A program made the position numbers and the translations under genes. From the NCBI GenBank assembly GCA_017425765.1, contig JAFOXE010000212.1, forward strand, positions 1 through 15,820: DNA of 15,820 nt, written 5' to 3'. The notes under the pieces are model-generated. The model saw nothing but the letters and a program-made list of their open reading frames with translations, did no database searches and had not been told where the DNA came from. This document shows, piece after piece, positions 1-8,000 of this stretch (positions within the stretch are counted from its first letter, which is position 1; each line of letters opens with the position of its first letter). This DNA is from Paraprevotella sp. (GTDB lineage Bacteria; Bacteroidota; Bacteroidia; Bacteroidales; Bacteroidaceae).

Positions 1-291
1 CGAAATGGTGTATTCCAGTTTCTCTTGTTCTTTTTTGCTTCTCTTTGCATAGCCATAACCGGGTAAATCCACTAGGTACCACTCCTTGTTGATAAGAAAA
101 TGGTTGATTAACAACGTTTTTCCGGGCATGGATGAGGTTTTAGCTAGTTTACTTCGTTGTGTCAACATGTTGATAAGACTGGATTTACCTACATTTGAAC
201 GTCCGATGAACGCATATTCGGGTAGGTTGCTGTCCGGACATTTTTCCACAAAAGCATTACTGATGGCGAATTCTGCACTTTTAATTTCCAT
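1..291 (-). CDS. engB: Ribosome biogenesis GTP-binding protein EngB/YsxC, N-terminal part (cut by window edge)
   Basis: The first 97 codons of a TRAFAC-class GTPase, read leftwards from the ATG at 289-291; the rest lies beyond base 1. The G1 P-loop [12 protein letters not shown] is at residues 30-41, a switch I region with Thr52 and Thr59 follows, and G3 is DLPGYG at residues 75-80. The DLPGYG motif and the short N-terminal extension are characteristic of EngB (YihA/YsxC), a soluble GTPase needed for late assembly of the large ribosomal subunit. It differs from Era and Der by its single domain and by this G3 form. The ATG follows a Bacteroidetes-type promoter by about 20 bases and no earlier in-frame start is needed. 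It is divergent from the BadF-type kinase gene. About half the protein (usual length near 200 residues) is visible and intact, so the assignment is secure. Confidence 0.95.
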   Translation of the reverse strand, partial: MEIKSAEFAISNAFVEKCPDSNLPEYAFIGRSNVGKSSLINMLTQRSKLAKTSSMPGKTLLINHFLINKEWYLVDLPGYGYAKRSKKEQEKLEYTIS

Positions 292-310
292 ACGATTGTG
301 ATTTTGACAG

Positions 311-342
311 CAAAGATAGAAAGAATTCTCTATAATGTGCAA
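311..342 (-). promoter_or_regulatory. Promoter of engB
   Basis: On the minus strand a TATCTTTG box (plus-strand 311-318) is preceded by TTG (340-342) with a 21-base spacer. This fits the Bacteroidetes primary-sigma form TTG-N19-21-TAnnTTTG. Transcription would begin near 304, leaving a leader of only about a dozen bases before the engB ATG. Confidence 0.6.
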
Positions 343-528
343 TCTTGAACGTAGGGTTTTCAAGTATTATACTAGGGTTATAATATATAATAAGGTGTTG
401 TATGTGTATGTTTCTGTATAATATTTAATAACTGTTTGTTATGTGTGGAAAAACGATATGGAAATTAAAATATCTGTCTTTTTATGTGATTTTTAGGAAA
501 AGGTGGGTGGCATTTATTTAAGAAATGC

Positions 529-536
529 TATCTTTG
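529..536 (+). promoter_or_regulatory. -7 box of the BadF-type kinase gene
   Basis: TATCTTTG matches the Bacteroidetes -7 consensus TAnnTTTG, but no TTG is seen at the expected -33 position. The box ends only seven bases before the ATG at 544, so the predicted transcription start falls at or beside the start codon and the mRNA may be leaderless or nearly so. Confidence 0.5.
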
Positions 537-543
537 TGTTATA

Positions 544-1416
544 ATGAAGGCAAAACGAATTTTGATAGCAGACAGCGGTTCCACCAAAACAGCGTGGTTG
601 TTAATGGAGGAAGGACTCACGGATGTGACATTTCGCACACGTGGTATCAATCCGGTGATGCAGTCGGAGGCCGAGATCACGGCCACATTGATTTCGGAAT
701 TGCTTCCGCAGTTGGCTGCTGCTACAATGGATAAGAGTAGGGCGACCGACATAGGCGAGATACATTTTTATGGTGCCGGATGCACACCGATGCGACGTTA
801 TGTGGTGGAAGGTGCACTAAGAAGTTGTTTCCCCAATGCAAACTTGTCTATTGAGAGCGACTTATTGGGGGCGGCCAGAGCCTTATGTGGTGCCAATGAA
901 GGCATTGCATGTATTCTGGGAACGGGGTCTAATTCATGCTACTATGATGGTGTGCAGATTGTGCAGAATACGCCTTCGTTGGGATACATCTTGGGCGATG
1001 AGGGTGGTGGTGCTATGTTGGGCCGTCGTTTTCTAGGCGATTTGCTTAAAGGGCTGTTGCCGGATCCGGTTAGGATGAATTTCTTTGAAGAATATAAATT
1101 GCAGATGGACGCCATTATCGATAGGGTATATCGTCAGCCGATGCCCAATCGTTTTTTGGCTTCGTTGGCACCTTTTTTGGTGGCCAATCGCAACGTAACG
1201 GAAATACATGATTTGTTGGTGGATTCATTCCGTTCTTTCTTTGCACGCAACATCAGCAACTATGGTCGTCCGGAACTTCCGGTACACTTTGTAGGCAGTA
1301 TAGCTTATCACTTTGGAGTGGAACTCGTGGAGGCCGCACGTGAAGAGGGGTTCTGGGTGGGACGTATAGAGTGTGCACCATTGCAGGGTATTGCCGACTA
1401 TCATCGCGAGAATTAA
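544..1416 (+). CDS. BadF/BadG/BcrA/BcrD-family ATPase, probable N-acetylglucosamine/amino-sugar kinase
   Basis: A 290-residue cytoplasmic ASKHA-fold protein. The phosphate-1 loop DSGSTKT is at residues 10-16, a probable catalytic Asp is at 106 in a SDLLGAARA context, the phosphate-2 loop GTGSN is at 126-130, and GDEGGG at 151-156 is followed by a glycine-rich helix start. The adenosine-side motif FVGSIAYHFG is near 249-258. Length and motif order fit the BadF family branch that includes eukaryotic GlcNAc kinase and bacterial MurNAc/GlcNAc kinases (MurK), which phosphorylate amino sugars released from peptidoglycan or glycans. The exact sugar cannot be read from sequence. It is transcribed alone, divergent from engB, and convergent with a GH109 gene and an AmpG-like permease operon that would fit an amino-sugar salvage role. 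No truncation is seen. The benzoyl-CoA reductase-activator branch is unlikely because the Fe-S cysteines of that group are absent. Confidence 0.82.
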   Translation: MKAKRILIADSGSTKTAWLLMEEGLTDVTFRTRGINPVMQSEAEITATLISELLPQLAAATMDKSRATDIGEIHFYGAGCTPMRRYVVEGALRSCFPNANLSIESDLLGAARALCGANEGIACILGTGSNSCYYDGVQIVQNTPSLGYILGDEGGGAMLGRRFLGDLLKGLLPDPVRMNFFEEYKLQMDAIIDRVYRQPMPNRFLASLAPFLVANRNVTEIHDLLVDSFRSFFARNISNYGRPELPVHFVGSIAYHFGVELVEAAREEGFWVGRIECAPLQGIADYHREN

Positions 1417-1510
1417 ATTTCGAAGAGGTGTTTCTGATTTTTTGAGGCCCTTTTAGAGGCAAAAGTGCTCGTAAAATGATAGAATTTAACATGGATGGGC
1501 ATAAAAACTT

Positions 1511-1538
1511 AAAAATATGCTGTAAAGCATGCTTTTTT
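1511..1538 (+). terminator. Probable terminator of the kinase gene
   Basis: An A-rich 5' arm leads into a short ATGCT/AGCAT stem with a GTAA loop, followed by a run of six T (1533-1538). The stem is weak (five pairs plus a possible G-U) but A/T pairing can extend it. It lies about 95 bases after the kinase stop codon and immediately before the next promoter. Confidence 0.4.
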
Positions 1539-1539
1539 A

Positions 1540-1571
1540 TTTGTTCTCGTAATAAAATGCCCATATCTTTG
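1540..1571 (+). promoter_or_regulatory. Strong Bacteroidetes-type promoter with no protein gene behind it
   Basis: TTTG at 1540-1543, a 20-base spacer, and TATCTTTG at 1564-1571 give a complete match to the Bacteroidetes primary-sigma promoter. Transcription would start near 1577. No convincing plus-strand coding region follows before the terminator at 1886, so the product is more likely a non-coding RNA. Confidence 0.65.
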
Positions 1572-1598
1572 CATCGTTATCCTGAAAACAATCTTTTT

Positions 1599-1849
1599 AC
1601 CTTAAACAAAACTAATACCTAAAAAAACTAGAAATAAAGGTCGCTGTGAAGCGACCTTTATTTATTTCTGCCTTTATTATGTTTTTCTTTTCTGTGCGCT
1701 TTTGTGAAGAAATATTTCGTTTTTTCGGTTATTTCTTGCGTATGTGTAATTAAGGTTAAATACCGGTGTTTTCTATTGTTCTGCTCGTGTATATGTATTA
1801 ACTGTGCTATATATTTGTAACGTGTTTTTCGTAGTATTAGTTTTAAGGT
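1599..1849. repeat. Long-range inverted repeat within the intergenic region
   Basis: AAACTAATAC at 1609-1618 is the exact reverse complement of GTATTAGTTT at 1834-1843, and ACCTTA at 1599-1604 pairs with TAAGGT at 1844-1849. Four bases (1605-1608) are unpaired on the left arm only. The arms are separated by about 215 bases containing a second, perfect hairpin. It may be the closing stem of an RNA or two inverted copies of a leader-type sequence. Confidence 0.5.
1632..1663. terminator. Perfect 13-bp hairpin, possible bidirectional terminator
   Basis: AAATAAAGGTCGC (1632-1644) and GCGACCTTTATTT (1651-1663) pair perfectly around a 6-base loop. Going rightwards the tail is only moderately T-rich. 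Going leftwards the stem is followed by CTAG and seven T, so it could also stop minus-strand transcription. Confidence 0.55.
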
Positions 1850-1853
1850 TAGC

Positions 1854-1886
1854 AAAAGGTTGGGCTTCGGAGGAAGCCCTTTTTTT
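1854..1886 (+). terminator. Strong intrinsic terminator
   Basis: GGGCTTC (1862-1868), loop GGAG, GAAGCCC (1873-1879), then seven T (1880-1886). Four A at 1854-1857 could extend the stem. The T tail lies only on the plus-strand side, so it ends rightward transcription from the promoter at 1540-1571 or read-through from the kinase gene. Confidence 0.8.
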
Positions 1887-2012
1887 GTGTTTTGTTTGTT
1901 TCAAATTAGGAATAAGATAGTGATAGATGCGTGGTGTTGTCGCCCAAAGTGATTCATTCCTACACTTGATAATTCGAAAAAGTACATGATATAGAAACTA
2001 CATGTATGGCAC

Positions 2013-2055
2013 AAAAAAGAAGGCGTACATCTGAATGAATCAAGATGTACGCCTT
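2013..2055 (-). terminator. Distal terminator of the minus-strand GH109 gene
   Basis: AAGGCGTACATCT (2020-2032) and AGATGTACGCCTT (2043-2055) form a perfect 13-bp stem with a 10-base loop. On the minus strand it is followed by a T run (plus-strand A run 2013-2018), as expected of an intrinsic terminator about 60 bases beyond the GH109 stop codon. Confidence 0.75.
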
Positions 2056-2064
2056 AATGTAACC

Positions 2065-2098
2065 ACACGTACGCCGTGATCAAGCAAGGCGTACGTGT
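2065..2098 (-). terminator. Proximal hairpin after the GH109 gene
   Basis: ACACGTACGCC (2065-2075) and GGCGTACGTGT (2088-2098) form a perfect 11-bp stem with a 12-base loop, directly after the GH109 stop codon. It lacks a T tract, so alone it is a 3'-end stabilising or pausing structure rather than a standard terminator. It shares the GGCGTAC core with the next hairpin. Confidence 0.5.
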
Positions 2099-2113
2099 AT
2101 TTTATGGTGTGAA

Positions 2114-3604
2114 TTACTCTGCCTTGTGAAGTTTCAAGCCTTGCACTTCGTTCCAGTGACCGCGAGTAAAGTCGGGCACCTCAACCGGAGCGCAGTTGTT
2201 GCTCATTGAAATGTAACCCAATTCAGCAACGCAGCACCACTCAGCCAAGTCGTAAACGTCCATGTCAAGAGGCAAACCATTTTGCAAGCAGTATACCAAA
2301 CGATAGTCCATGATGAAGTCCATACCACCGTGACCACCTACAGTCTTAGCCTTTTCGCCAATTTCTTGGTACAAGGGGTGACGGTATTGAGCCACCAATG
2401 CAGCGTGAGCCTCAGGTGACAAGAAACCGTGTGCGTTCAAGTTCTCGTGGTTAGGAATACCTTCTACATTAGAAGCCTTACCTTCAAGAGCATAGCCTTG
2501 AACAGGATACTTGTTGGCAAAACCTGTGGTACCAGTAAGTTGGTACATACGGCTATAAGGTTGTGGATTCATTACGTTGTGTTGAATTTCAATAACCTTA
2601 CCCTTTTCTGTACGAATCAAAGTAGTAGTTTGGTCACCATTTTGGAAGTCGGTGCATTCCTCACCGGTCTTGTTCTTTACGTACTCGGCGCCGTGGAAAG
2701 ATTTTGTATCCATGGCCACCAAAGTCTTCATGCGGTCACCGCGGTGGATGTCCAACAATTGGCAGGCGGGGCCAAGGCCATGAGTAGCGTAAACGTCACC
2801 ACGGTGCATGCGGTTGTATTCCATACGCCAGCCTAACTTGTCGTTTTCGTCCTTCTTCCAGTAGTAACCCCAGAAGTCATCAAGGTTATGGATGTAGGCA
2901 CCTTCTACGTGTACAATTTCACCGAAGATACCCTTTTGTGCCATGTTCAAGGTGTTCATTTCGAATTCATCGTAGCAGCAGTTCTCCAATTGGATGCAGT
3001 GCAAACGAGTCTTCTCTGACATGTTGATAAGATCCCAGCAATCTTGTACGCTCATAGCTGAAGGAACCTCGATAGCAGCGTGCTTGCCTTGTTCCATAGC
3101 ATAAAGTGCAACGGGCACGTGGTGCATCCAGTCGGTTGCTACGTATACGATATCGATGTCATTACGTTCGCAAAGTTCCTTGTAGCCGAACTCACCGCTG
3201 TATTCAGCAGCTTTGGGTAAACCGGCACGCTCCAATATCTTGTTGGCAGCAGCAGCACGTTCAGGAACATAGTCGCACAAAGCAACGATACGTACGTTTA
3301 GGCCTACATCGTTCATATGTGTCCAACGTTCAACAGCACCAGGACCGCGCATACCCAAACCTACGAAACCCACACGTACAGTATCAAGAGCAGCTGTCTT
3401 CAACAACAATGCATGTTCTTGACCGATGGGGCGTGACGGAACAACAGTGCGGATAACACCGTCTTCGCCTCTTGACCACTTAGTTGTAAACTGAGGATTG
3501 AGCCCATCTGCGTTAGCTTCCTTGGCCACGTTAGAACAGCTCACAGAAGCAAAAGCCAACATGGTGGCCATCACTCCAGCAAATAAAAATCTAAGCTTTT
3601 TCAT
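2114..3604 (-). CDS. GH109-family glycosidase (Gfo/Idh/MocA fold), predicted alpha-N-acetylgalactosaminidase lipoprotein
   Basis: A 496-residue protein. Residues 1-23 are a lipoprotein signal with lipobox SVSC (Cys23 lipidated). The Rossmann motif GFVGLGMRG at 79-87 binds NAD(H). EVPSA at 179-183 stands where ordinary Gfo/Idh/MocA dehydrogenases have EKP, a substitution typical of GH109 as I recall the family. Tyr272 and His275 lie in VYATHGLGP, and His425 in GGHGGMDF. Family members cleave terminal alpha-linked GalNAc by a redox mechanism in which tightly bound NAD oxidises and later re-reduces the sugar. The lipobox predicts a periplasmic or surface location, suiting mucin or other host glycans, though other sugar substrates are possible. 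It has its own promoter 44-80 bases upstream and lies 104 bases after the permease gene, so it is probably both co-transcribed and separately controlled. The N-terminal extension before the Rossmann fold is full length. Confidence 0.85.
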   Translation of the reverse strand: MKKLRFLFAGVMATMLAFASVSCSNVAKEANADGLNPQFTTKWSRGEDGVIRTVVPSRPIGQEHALLLKTAALDTVRVGFVGLGMRGPGAVERWTHMNDVGLNVRIVALCDYVPERAAAANKILERAGLPKAAEYSGEFGYKELCERNDIDIVYVATDWMHHVPVALYAMEQGKHAAIEVPSAMSVQDCWDLINMSEKTRLHCIQLENCCYDEFEMNTLNMAQKGIFGEIVHVEGAYIHNLDDFWGYYWKKDENDKLGWRMEYNRMHRGDVYATHGLGPACQLLDIHRGDRMKTLVAMDTKSFHGAEYVKNKTGEECTDFQNGDQTTTLIRTEKGKVIEIQHNVMNPQPYSRMYQLTGTTGFANKYPVQGYALEGKASNVEGIPNHENLNAHGFLSPEAHAALVAQYRHPLYQEIGEKAKTVGGHGGMDFIMDYRLVYCLQNGLPLDMDVYDLAEWCCVAELGYISMSNNCAPVEVPDFTRGHWNEVQGLKLHKAE

Positions 3605-3654
3605 TTTGTGAATAAGGTTAAATGAATTGGTTAATGATTATTTTATTTTGAGTG

Positions 3655-3685
3655 CAAATATAAGCTTATCTCATGACACGAGCAA
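3655..3685 (-). promoter_or_regulatory. Promoter of the GH109 gene
   Basis: On the minus strand TTG (3683-3685), a 20-base spacer, then TATATTTG (3655-3662), a full match to the Bacteroidetes promoter form. Transcription would start near 3648, giving a leader of about 44 bases before the ATG at 3604. It sits between the permease stop codon and the GH109 start. Confidence 0.65.
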
Positions 3686-3696
3686 CTATGTTTGTC

Positions 3697-3712
3697 ATAA
3701 AATGCATTTTAT
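3697..3712. repeat. Perfect 16-bp palindrome upstream of the GH109 promoter
   Basis: ATAAAATGCATTTTAT is a perfect dyad. It overlaps the stop codon of the permease gene (3709-3711) and lies about 12 bases upstream of the GH109 -33 element, where an activator or repressor could bind. AT-rich composition makes a chance palindrome possible. Confidence 0.45.
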
Positions 3713-5004
3713 CTCTTTTTTTTGCCGAATTCGGAATCAATTTTTAGACATATTGAAACAAGGAAAGTTAGTCCTGTGCACACCATAACGAGCCAGAAGA
3801 AGTGTGTGTATCCTAAACTTTCTTGTAGATAGCCTGCAATCATTCCCGGCAACATCATCGACAAGGCCATTAACCCCGTACAAAACGCATAATGAGCAGT
3901 TTGATGTTTGCCTTGCGAATAATAGATAAGATACAACATATAAGCCGTAAAACCGAAACCATAGCCAAATTGCTCTACAAAGATACAGGTGCTGATAAGA
4001 TTCAATGATGTGGTTTGCGCGTAAGCCAAATATACATATACAATGTCCGGAAGGCTGATGCTGATTACCATTGGCCACAACCATTTCTTCAATCCGCCTA
4101 TAGAAACGGCAATTCCACCGAGAATGCCACCAAGGGTTAGCCCAATTATTCCTACGGTGCCTTGTACCCATCCCAGCTCAATGGTCGATAGTCCCAAGCC
4201 ACCTTCGCTTACGGGGTCTATCAAGAACAAGTCGGTGATTTTAACCAACAGAGCCTCAGGAAAACGATACAATAACATGAATAAAATGGCCACATTCGCT
4301 TGTTTCTTGGTGCAGAAACTTACAATTGTTTCCCAAAACTCGTTCATGAATACGCGCATGTTTCGGGGCTCATTTTCTTGTCTGTCCGAGGTGGGGCAGG
4401 GCAACACAAAACGGTGATAAATCGTAAAGAGGATGAACAAAACGGCTAATACATAAAATGTCATGCTCCACGAAAAAGCAACGTCACGCGTGAATATCTC
4501 CAACTCGCCGGCTATGATTACAAGTAGTCCTTTACCCAAAATCATGCCCAAACGATAAAAGGTACTGCGTATGCCCACAAAGAGCGATTGCTCGTGTGCG
4601 GTTAAGGCCTGCATGTAATAACCGTCGGCAGCTATGTCGTGTGTAGCGCTGCTGAAGGCCATAAGCCAAAAGAATGCCAAAGAGAGTTTGAAGAAATAAG
4701 GGCCGGGTATGGTCCATGCTACGCATGCCAACGAAACGCTGATGCAGAGTTCCATAATAATGGTCCACCATCTTTTGGTTTTTAATAGGTCTACTATCGG
4801 GCTCCAAAAAGGCTTGATAACCCATGGCAGATATAGCCAACTTGTGTAAAAGGCGATGTCGGTATTTGAAATACCTAATCGTTTATACATAATGGTGGAG
4901 ATGGTCATTACGGCCAGATAAGGCAGGGCTTCGGCAAAATAGAGCGTTGGAATCCACGCCCACGGGCTACGCTTTCCTTTTGGCCTATAGGAAATATGAC
5001 TCAT
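3709..5004 (-). CDS. MFS permease, AmpG-like (predicted muropeptide/sugar importer)
   Basis: A 431-residue inner-membrane protein with about 12 hydrophobic segments and a hydrophilic central loop at residues 200-230 between the two six-helix halves. The N-terminal pattern IPTLYFAEALPY (18-29), WSPIVDLLKTKRWW (67-80) and ATHDIAADGYY (120-130) resembles AmpG, the permease that imports anhydromuropeptides for cell-wall recycling, where the corresponding region reads like SATQDIAVDAYR. It could also carry another sugar or glycopeptide, since substrate cannot be read from these motifs. It begins 30 bases after the stop of the large GT/DUF4922/SpoIID gene and must be co-transcribed with it. That pairing with a SpoIID (peptidoglycan-cleaving) domain favours a cell-wall fragment substrate. 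The ATG at 5004 gives the usual short basic N-terminus before the first membrane segment. Confidence 0.82.
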   Translation of the reverse strand: MSHISYRPKGKRSPWAWIPTLYFAEALPYLAVMTISTIMYKRLGISNTDIAFYTSWLYLPWVIKPFWSPIVDLLKTKRWWTIIMELCISVSLACVAWTIPGPYFFKLSLAFFWLMAFSSATHDIAADGYYMQALTAHEQSLFVGIRSTFYRLGMILGKGLLVIIAGELEIFTRDVAFSWSMTFYVLAVLFILFTIYHRFVLPCPTSDRQENEPRNMRVFMNEFWETIVSFCTKKQANVAILFMLLYRFPEALLVKITDLFLIDPVSEGGLGLSTIELGWVQGTVGIIGLTLGGILGGIAVSIGGLKKWLWPMVISISLPDIVYVYLAYAQTTSLNLISTCIFVEQFGYGFGFTAYMLYLIYYSQGKHQTAHYAFCTGLMALSMMLPGMIAGYLQESLGYTHFFWLVMVCTGLTFLVSICLKIDSEFGKKKR

Positions 5005-5034
5005 TTCGGTTCTTCGTAAAGATGTAATCGGTTA

Positions 5035-8000
5035 TTATTTATAAATTTTCTTAATCTCGGTGTCTTTGTAATAGTGTTGCAGGATTTCGTTGTACTTATA
5101 TCCCTTGGTTCCCATTACGGCAGCGCCAATTTGACACATTCCCACGCCGTGTCCCCAACCTGCGCCATGCAAAACAAATCGTTGTGGAACTCCATTTACG
5201 ATGTCCATTTTATCAACAACGAAGGCCGAACTGAACAAATGCGTTTCGCTTAAAGTACGTCGTATTTCCAATTCCTTTCCGATGGTAAGTGTCTTTTCTG
5301 AACCTACGATTTTTAGTTTCGACAAGTGTCCGCCGTGGCCACGTTCCACCGGTATCAAATCAAGGATGTTGCCATAGTCGGCTTTCAAACGCTTACTGAT
5401 TAGGGCAGCAAGTTCCTCTTGTGTATATTCCACAGTCCAACGATAGAAGTCGGTGGTTTCGCGGTCGTAATCGTTTAATACTTGCTCTAAAATCGCTTCG
5501 TCATGAGTATTACAGAAGGATGGAGGTGTGCTGCGAATCCATTTTTCGGCTTCATCTTCTTTTGTCAAGTCGGGCTTGTGGATGTTTGGGAATTCGTCTT
5601 CTTTGGGCAACAAGTCGTAGGCAGCACTCAAATATGGTTTGTGTGTGTCTTCCCAACAGAACTCGAATTCTTCTGTTACACCACCGCAGCATTTAGAGAA
5701 TCGGGCGTCGCATACAGTGTCTTCATACGTAAGTATTTGTCCGCGTGTGGCTTTCACGGCCTTAATAACAGCCTCTTTGCTGGCTCTCGTAATACCTTGA
5801 TATCGTTGACAATGGTCGTCGGCACATACGTCAAAGATACTATGGTCTTCGCGGTCGTACCATCGTATTGCTTCTGTATCCGTCTTGATGAAGGAGAAGA
5901 ATCCACTTCCAGATTCGCTCATGCGTTTACGCTTTTCCATTTGGGCATACAACCAGCTTCTGCTTATTACAGCCGAGGCCTTCAAAAACTCTGGAGAACA
6001 TGATGCATTCATCTCACTGGAGATGACGCTGATAAGATAGTCCTCTATGGGTAGTTGATTTATGGCGGTGATTTTCTCTTCCTCAACAACGAGTTTCAGT
6101 GTGCCTGAGAATATCTGCGTTTCTTCGCGTTCCCAATGGAATTGTTTACCGATGGTTACGTCATACAACGAGAAAGATGCTTTTTTCTCTACCGGTGTAA
6201 AGGTCAATTCTCGGTAAAGATTTCCATTCCATAGAATACCACCCTCGCTGCACTCCACTGTTTGTTCACCACGTAGTATTGCACCTTTGGCCGTGTAGTT
6301 CGTATTGAGTGAAAAGCGAATCGTTTGTCTACTCATGATGCCCACACTAACCTCAGGCTCTGCTTCGATTGCATTTTCTGCTTCGGCACGTTCTCTTTCG
6401 TTCTCGGCTTCGATGTCTTCGAGTGTAATACCTTTTATTTTGTTGTCTACGGCTTGTAGCTCTTCGTCGCTCAAGGTCACTTCGTTGAGAATTGCGACTG
6501 CTTGCTCGAAAGTAAGTCTTTCAAAGTCCGATTTTCTTGGTGTGATGATAAGACCGCCCATATCCAATGCCCCCGGGCTGATAAACATTTGCTTGTTTTC
6601 CGGTGCTTCGTAGCAATCGGGGCGGTGCTTCTTACGTGGAAACACCACGATTACCAATTCGTCTTCACGGCCGGCCGTCCATGATTGACGCCAGCAAACA
6701 ATATTCATGCGTGGCTCGTTTTCGCCAGCAATGATGGGCAGTGCCTCGTATAGTTTGTGGAATAGAATACAATCTTTACCCGTAGGTATGGTGCGGATTA
6801 CATAGGCAGGACACACATATCCCGTCAACTTGTACATACCGCATAGTGGCAGAACGCCTCCGGCATCTTCGACGGCCACTTCTTGTTCCGGTGTGAGCGG
6901 ATATAGTTTCTCTGCCATATTTTCATAAGATTTCCAATCTCGTTCCAACGGAAGTACGCCGCGGTTGCCAGCCTGCAAATGCATGTGGTCGGGTGCAGAA
7001 GCTCCGCATACCGGACCATTGTAGAATACAATTTGTTCGGGCATGTTCCACGCCATGTGGCACATGGTGCGGAAATGTTCGGCTATGGATTGCGGCTTGT
7101 GGCGGCGCGAAGGTATGGTAAAGTGTTGAGGCAGAATGGGGAAGGGGTTCACCAACATCTGATATTGGCCAGCCAACATCAGAGAACGTTGTCGTGATGG
7201 CCTGTTCTTGTCGCAGAGGAAACAAGGACGGCTTTCAATGGCCTTTTTGTCGATGTTGGCACCGGTAGATACCATTCGAGCCGGATTGTACTGGGCTTGT
7301 AATTGATGGTCGTCGTGCACCAAATCTTTAACTTCCACACTCCTTAAATCCTCATAACGGGTGCGAACTTCCTCCCACACCTCCAACTGTCGGTTGAAGA
7401 ATGCTTGAATCTCCTGGCTATCAACTGTATGTTGCCACTTTTTGTTGAGCATTTGGCGTGCGGTGATTTCAAGGCTGCGCAAACGGTCTTTGTAGGTGTT
7501 GTTGGCATTTACCTTTGTAATGTCGAGTGCAGCATCAGAATTTCCTTCCCATCTGCGGCACAAGTATAGCTCGGTGTAAATGCGGCCTATCCGGTAATGA
7601 CGCGACAAACACAATCCAAGTGCATAGTCTTCGCCATAGCTTGTGTTGGGAATTTGTAGGTCGCGGAGCAAGGGGGTGTAGAATGCTCGTGGAGCACCCA
7701 ATCCGTTGATGCGCAACGCATTGTTACGGCCATTTTCGGGTGTCCATTCCTTGTGATCGATAAGTCCTGGTGGTAAGGTGTTCAAGTCGAAGTCCGTCAT
7801 TCGGTAGGCGCCAATCACCATAGCTGCTTGTTGCTGATAAAAGGCATCGCGAATACTTTGCAACGTATTAGGTCCACTATACAAGTCGTCAGAGTCCAAC
7901 TGTACAGCAAAACGTCCACATTGCGGATGATGGGCAGCCAGGTTCCAACAACCGCCAATGCCCAAATCGTCGCGTTCGGGCACTACGTGAATTACACGTG

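Larger units (their letters stand above)
1577..1886 (+). ncRNA. Candidate small non-coding RNA (unidentified)
   Basis: A possible transcript bounded by a complete promoter (1540-1571) and a strong intrinsic terminator (1854-1886), about 310 nt. Inside is a perfect 13-bp hairpin (1632-1663). A long-range inverted repeat pairs 1599-1618 with 1834-1849 (16 pairs, one 4-base bulge) and would bring the two ends together. If the internal hairpin terminates, the product would be only about 90 nt. I do not recognise a 6S, tmRNA, RNase P or SRP RNA signature, and the interval is AT-rich with no sustained coding pattern. The boundaries are inferred from signals only. Confidence 0.35.

Noticed and set aside
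505..522. Possible sigma-54 site before the kinase gene (GTGGCATTT)
   Set aside because: The GG is not followed by GC at the required 10-base spacing, and a good TAnnTTTG box lies just downstream.
1679..1753. Plus-strand 24-codon reading frame rich in Phe inside the candidate RNA
   Set aside because: It is very short, its composition simply reflects a T-rich stretch, and there is no supporting start signal.
1810..1817. TATATTTG as a further promoter before the terminator at 1854-1886
   Set aside because: It has no TTG at the -33 distance, and the AT-rich surroundings make such a box likely by chance.
1658..1855. Minus-strand 65-codon reading frame, Lys/Arg-rich
   Set aside because: It needs a TTG start, has AT-driven composition and no recognisable family, and lies across the hairpin and inverted-repeat region. 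Probably chance.
2429..2836. 135-codon plus-strand reading frame within the GH109 gene
   Set aside because: It is antisense to a well-supported gene and has no recognisable domain; other long antisense frames in the window were discarded for the same reason.
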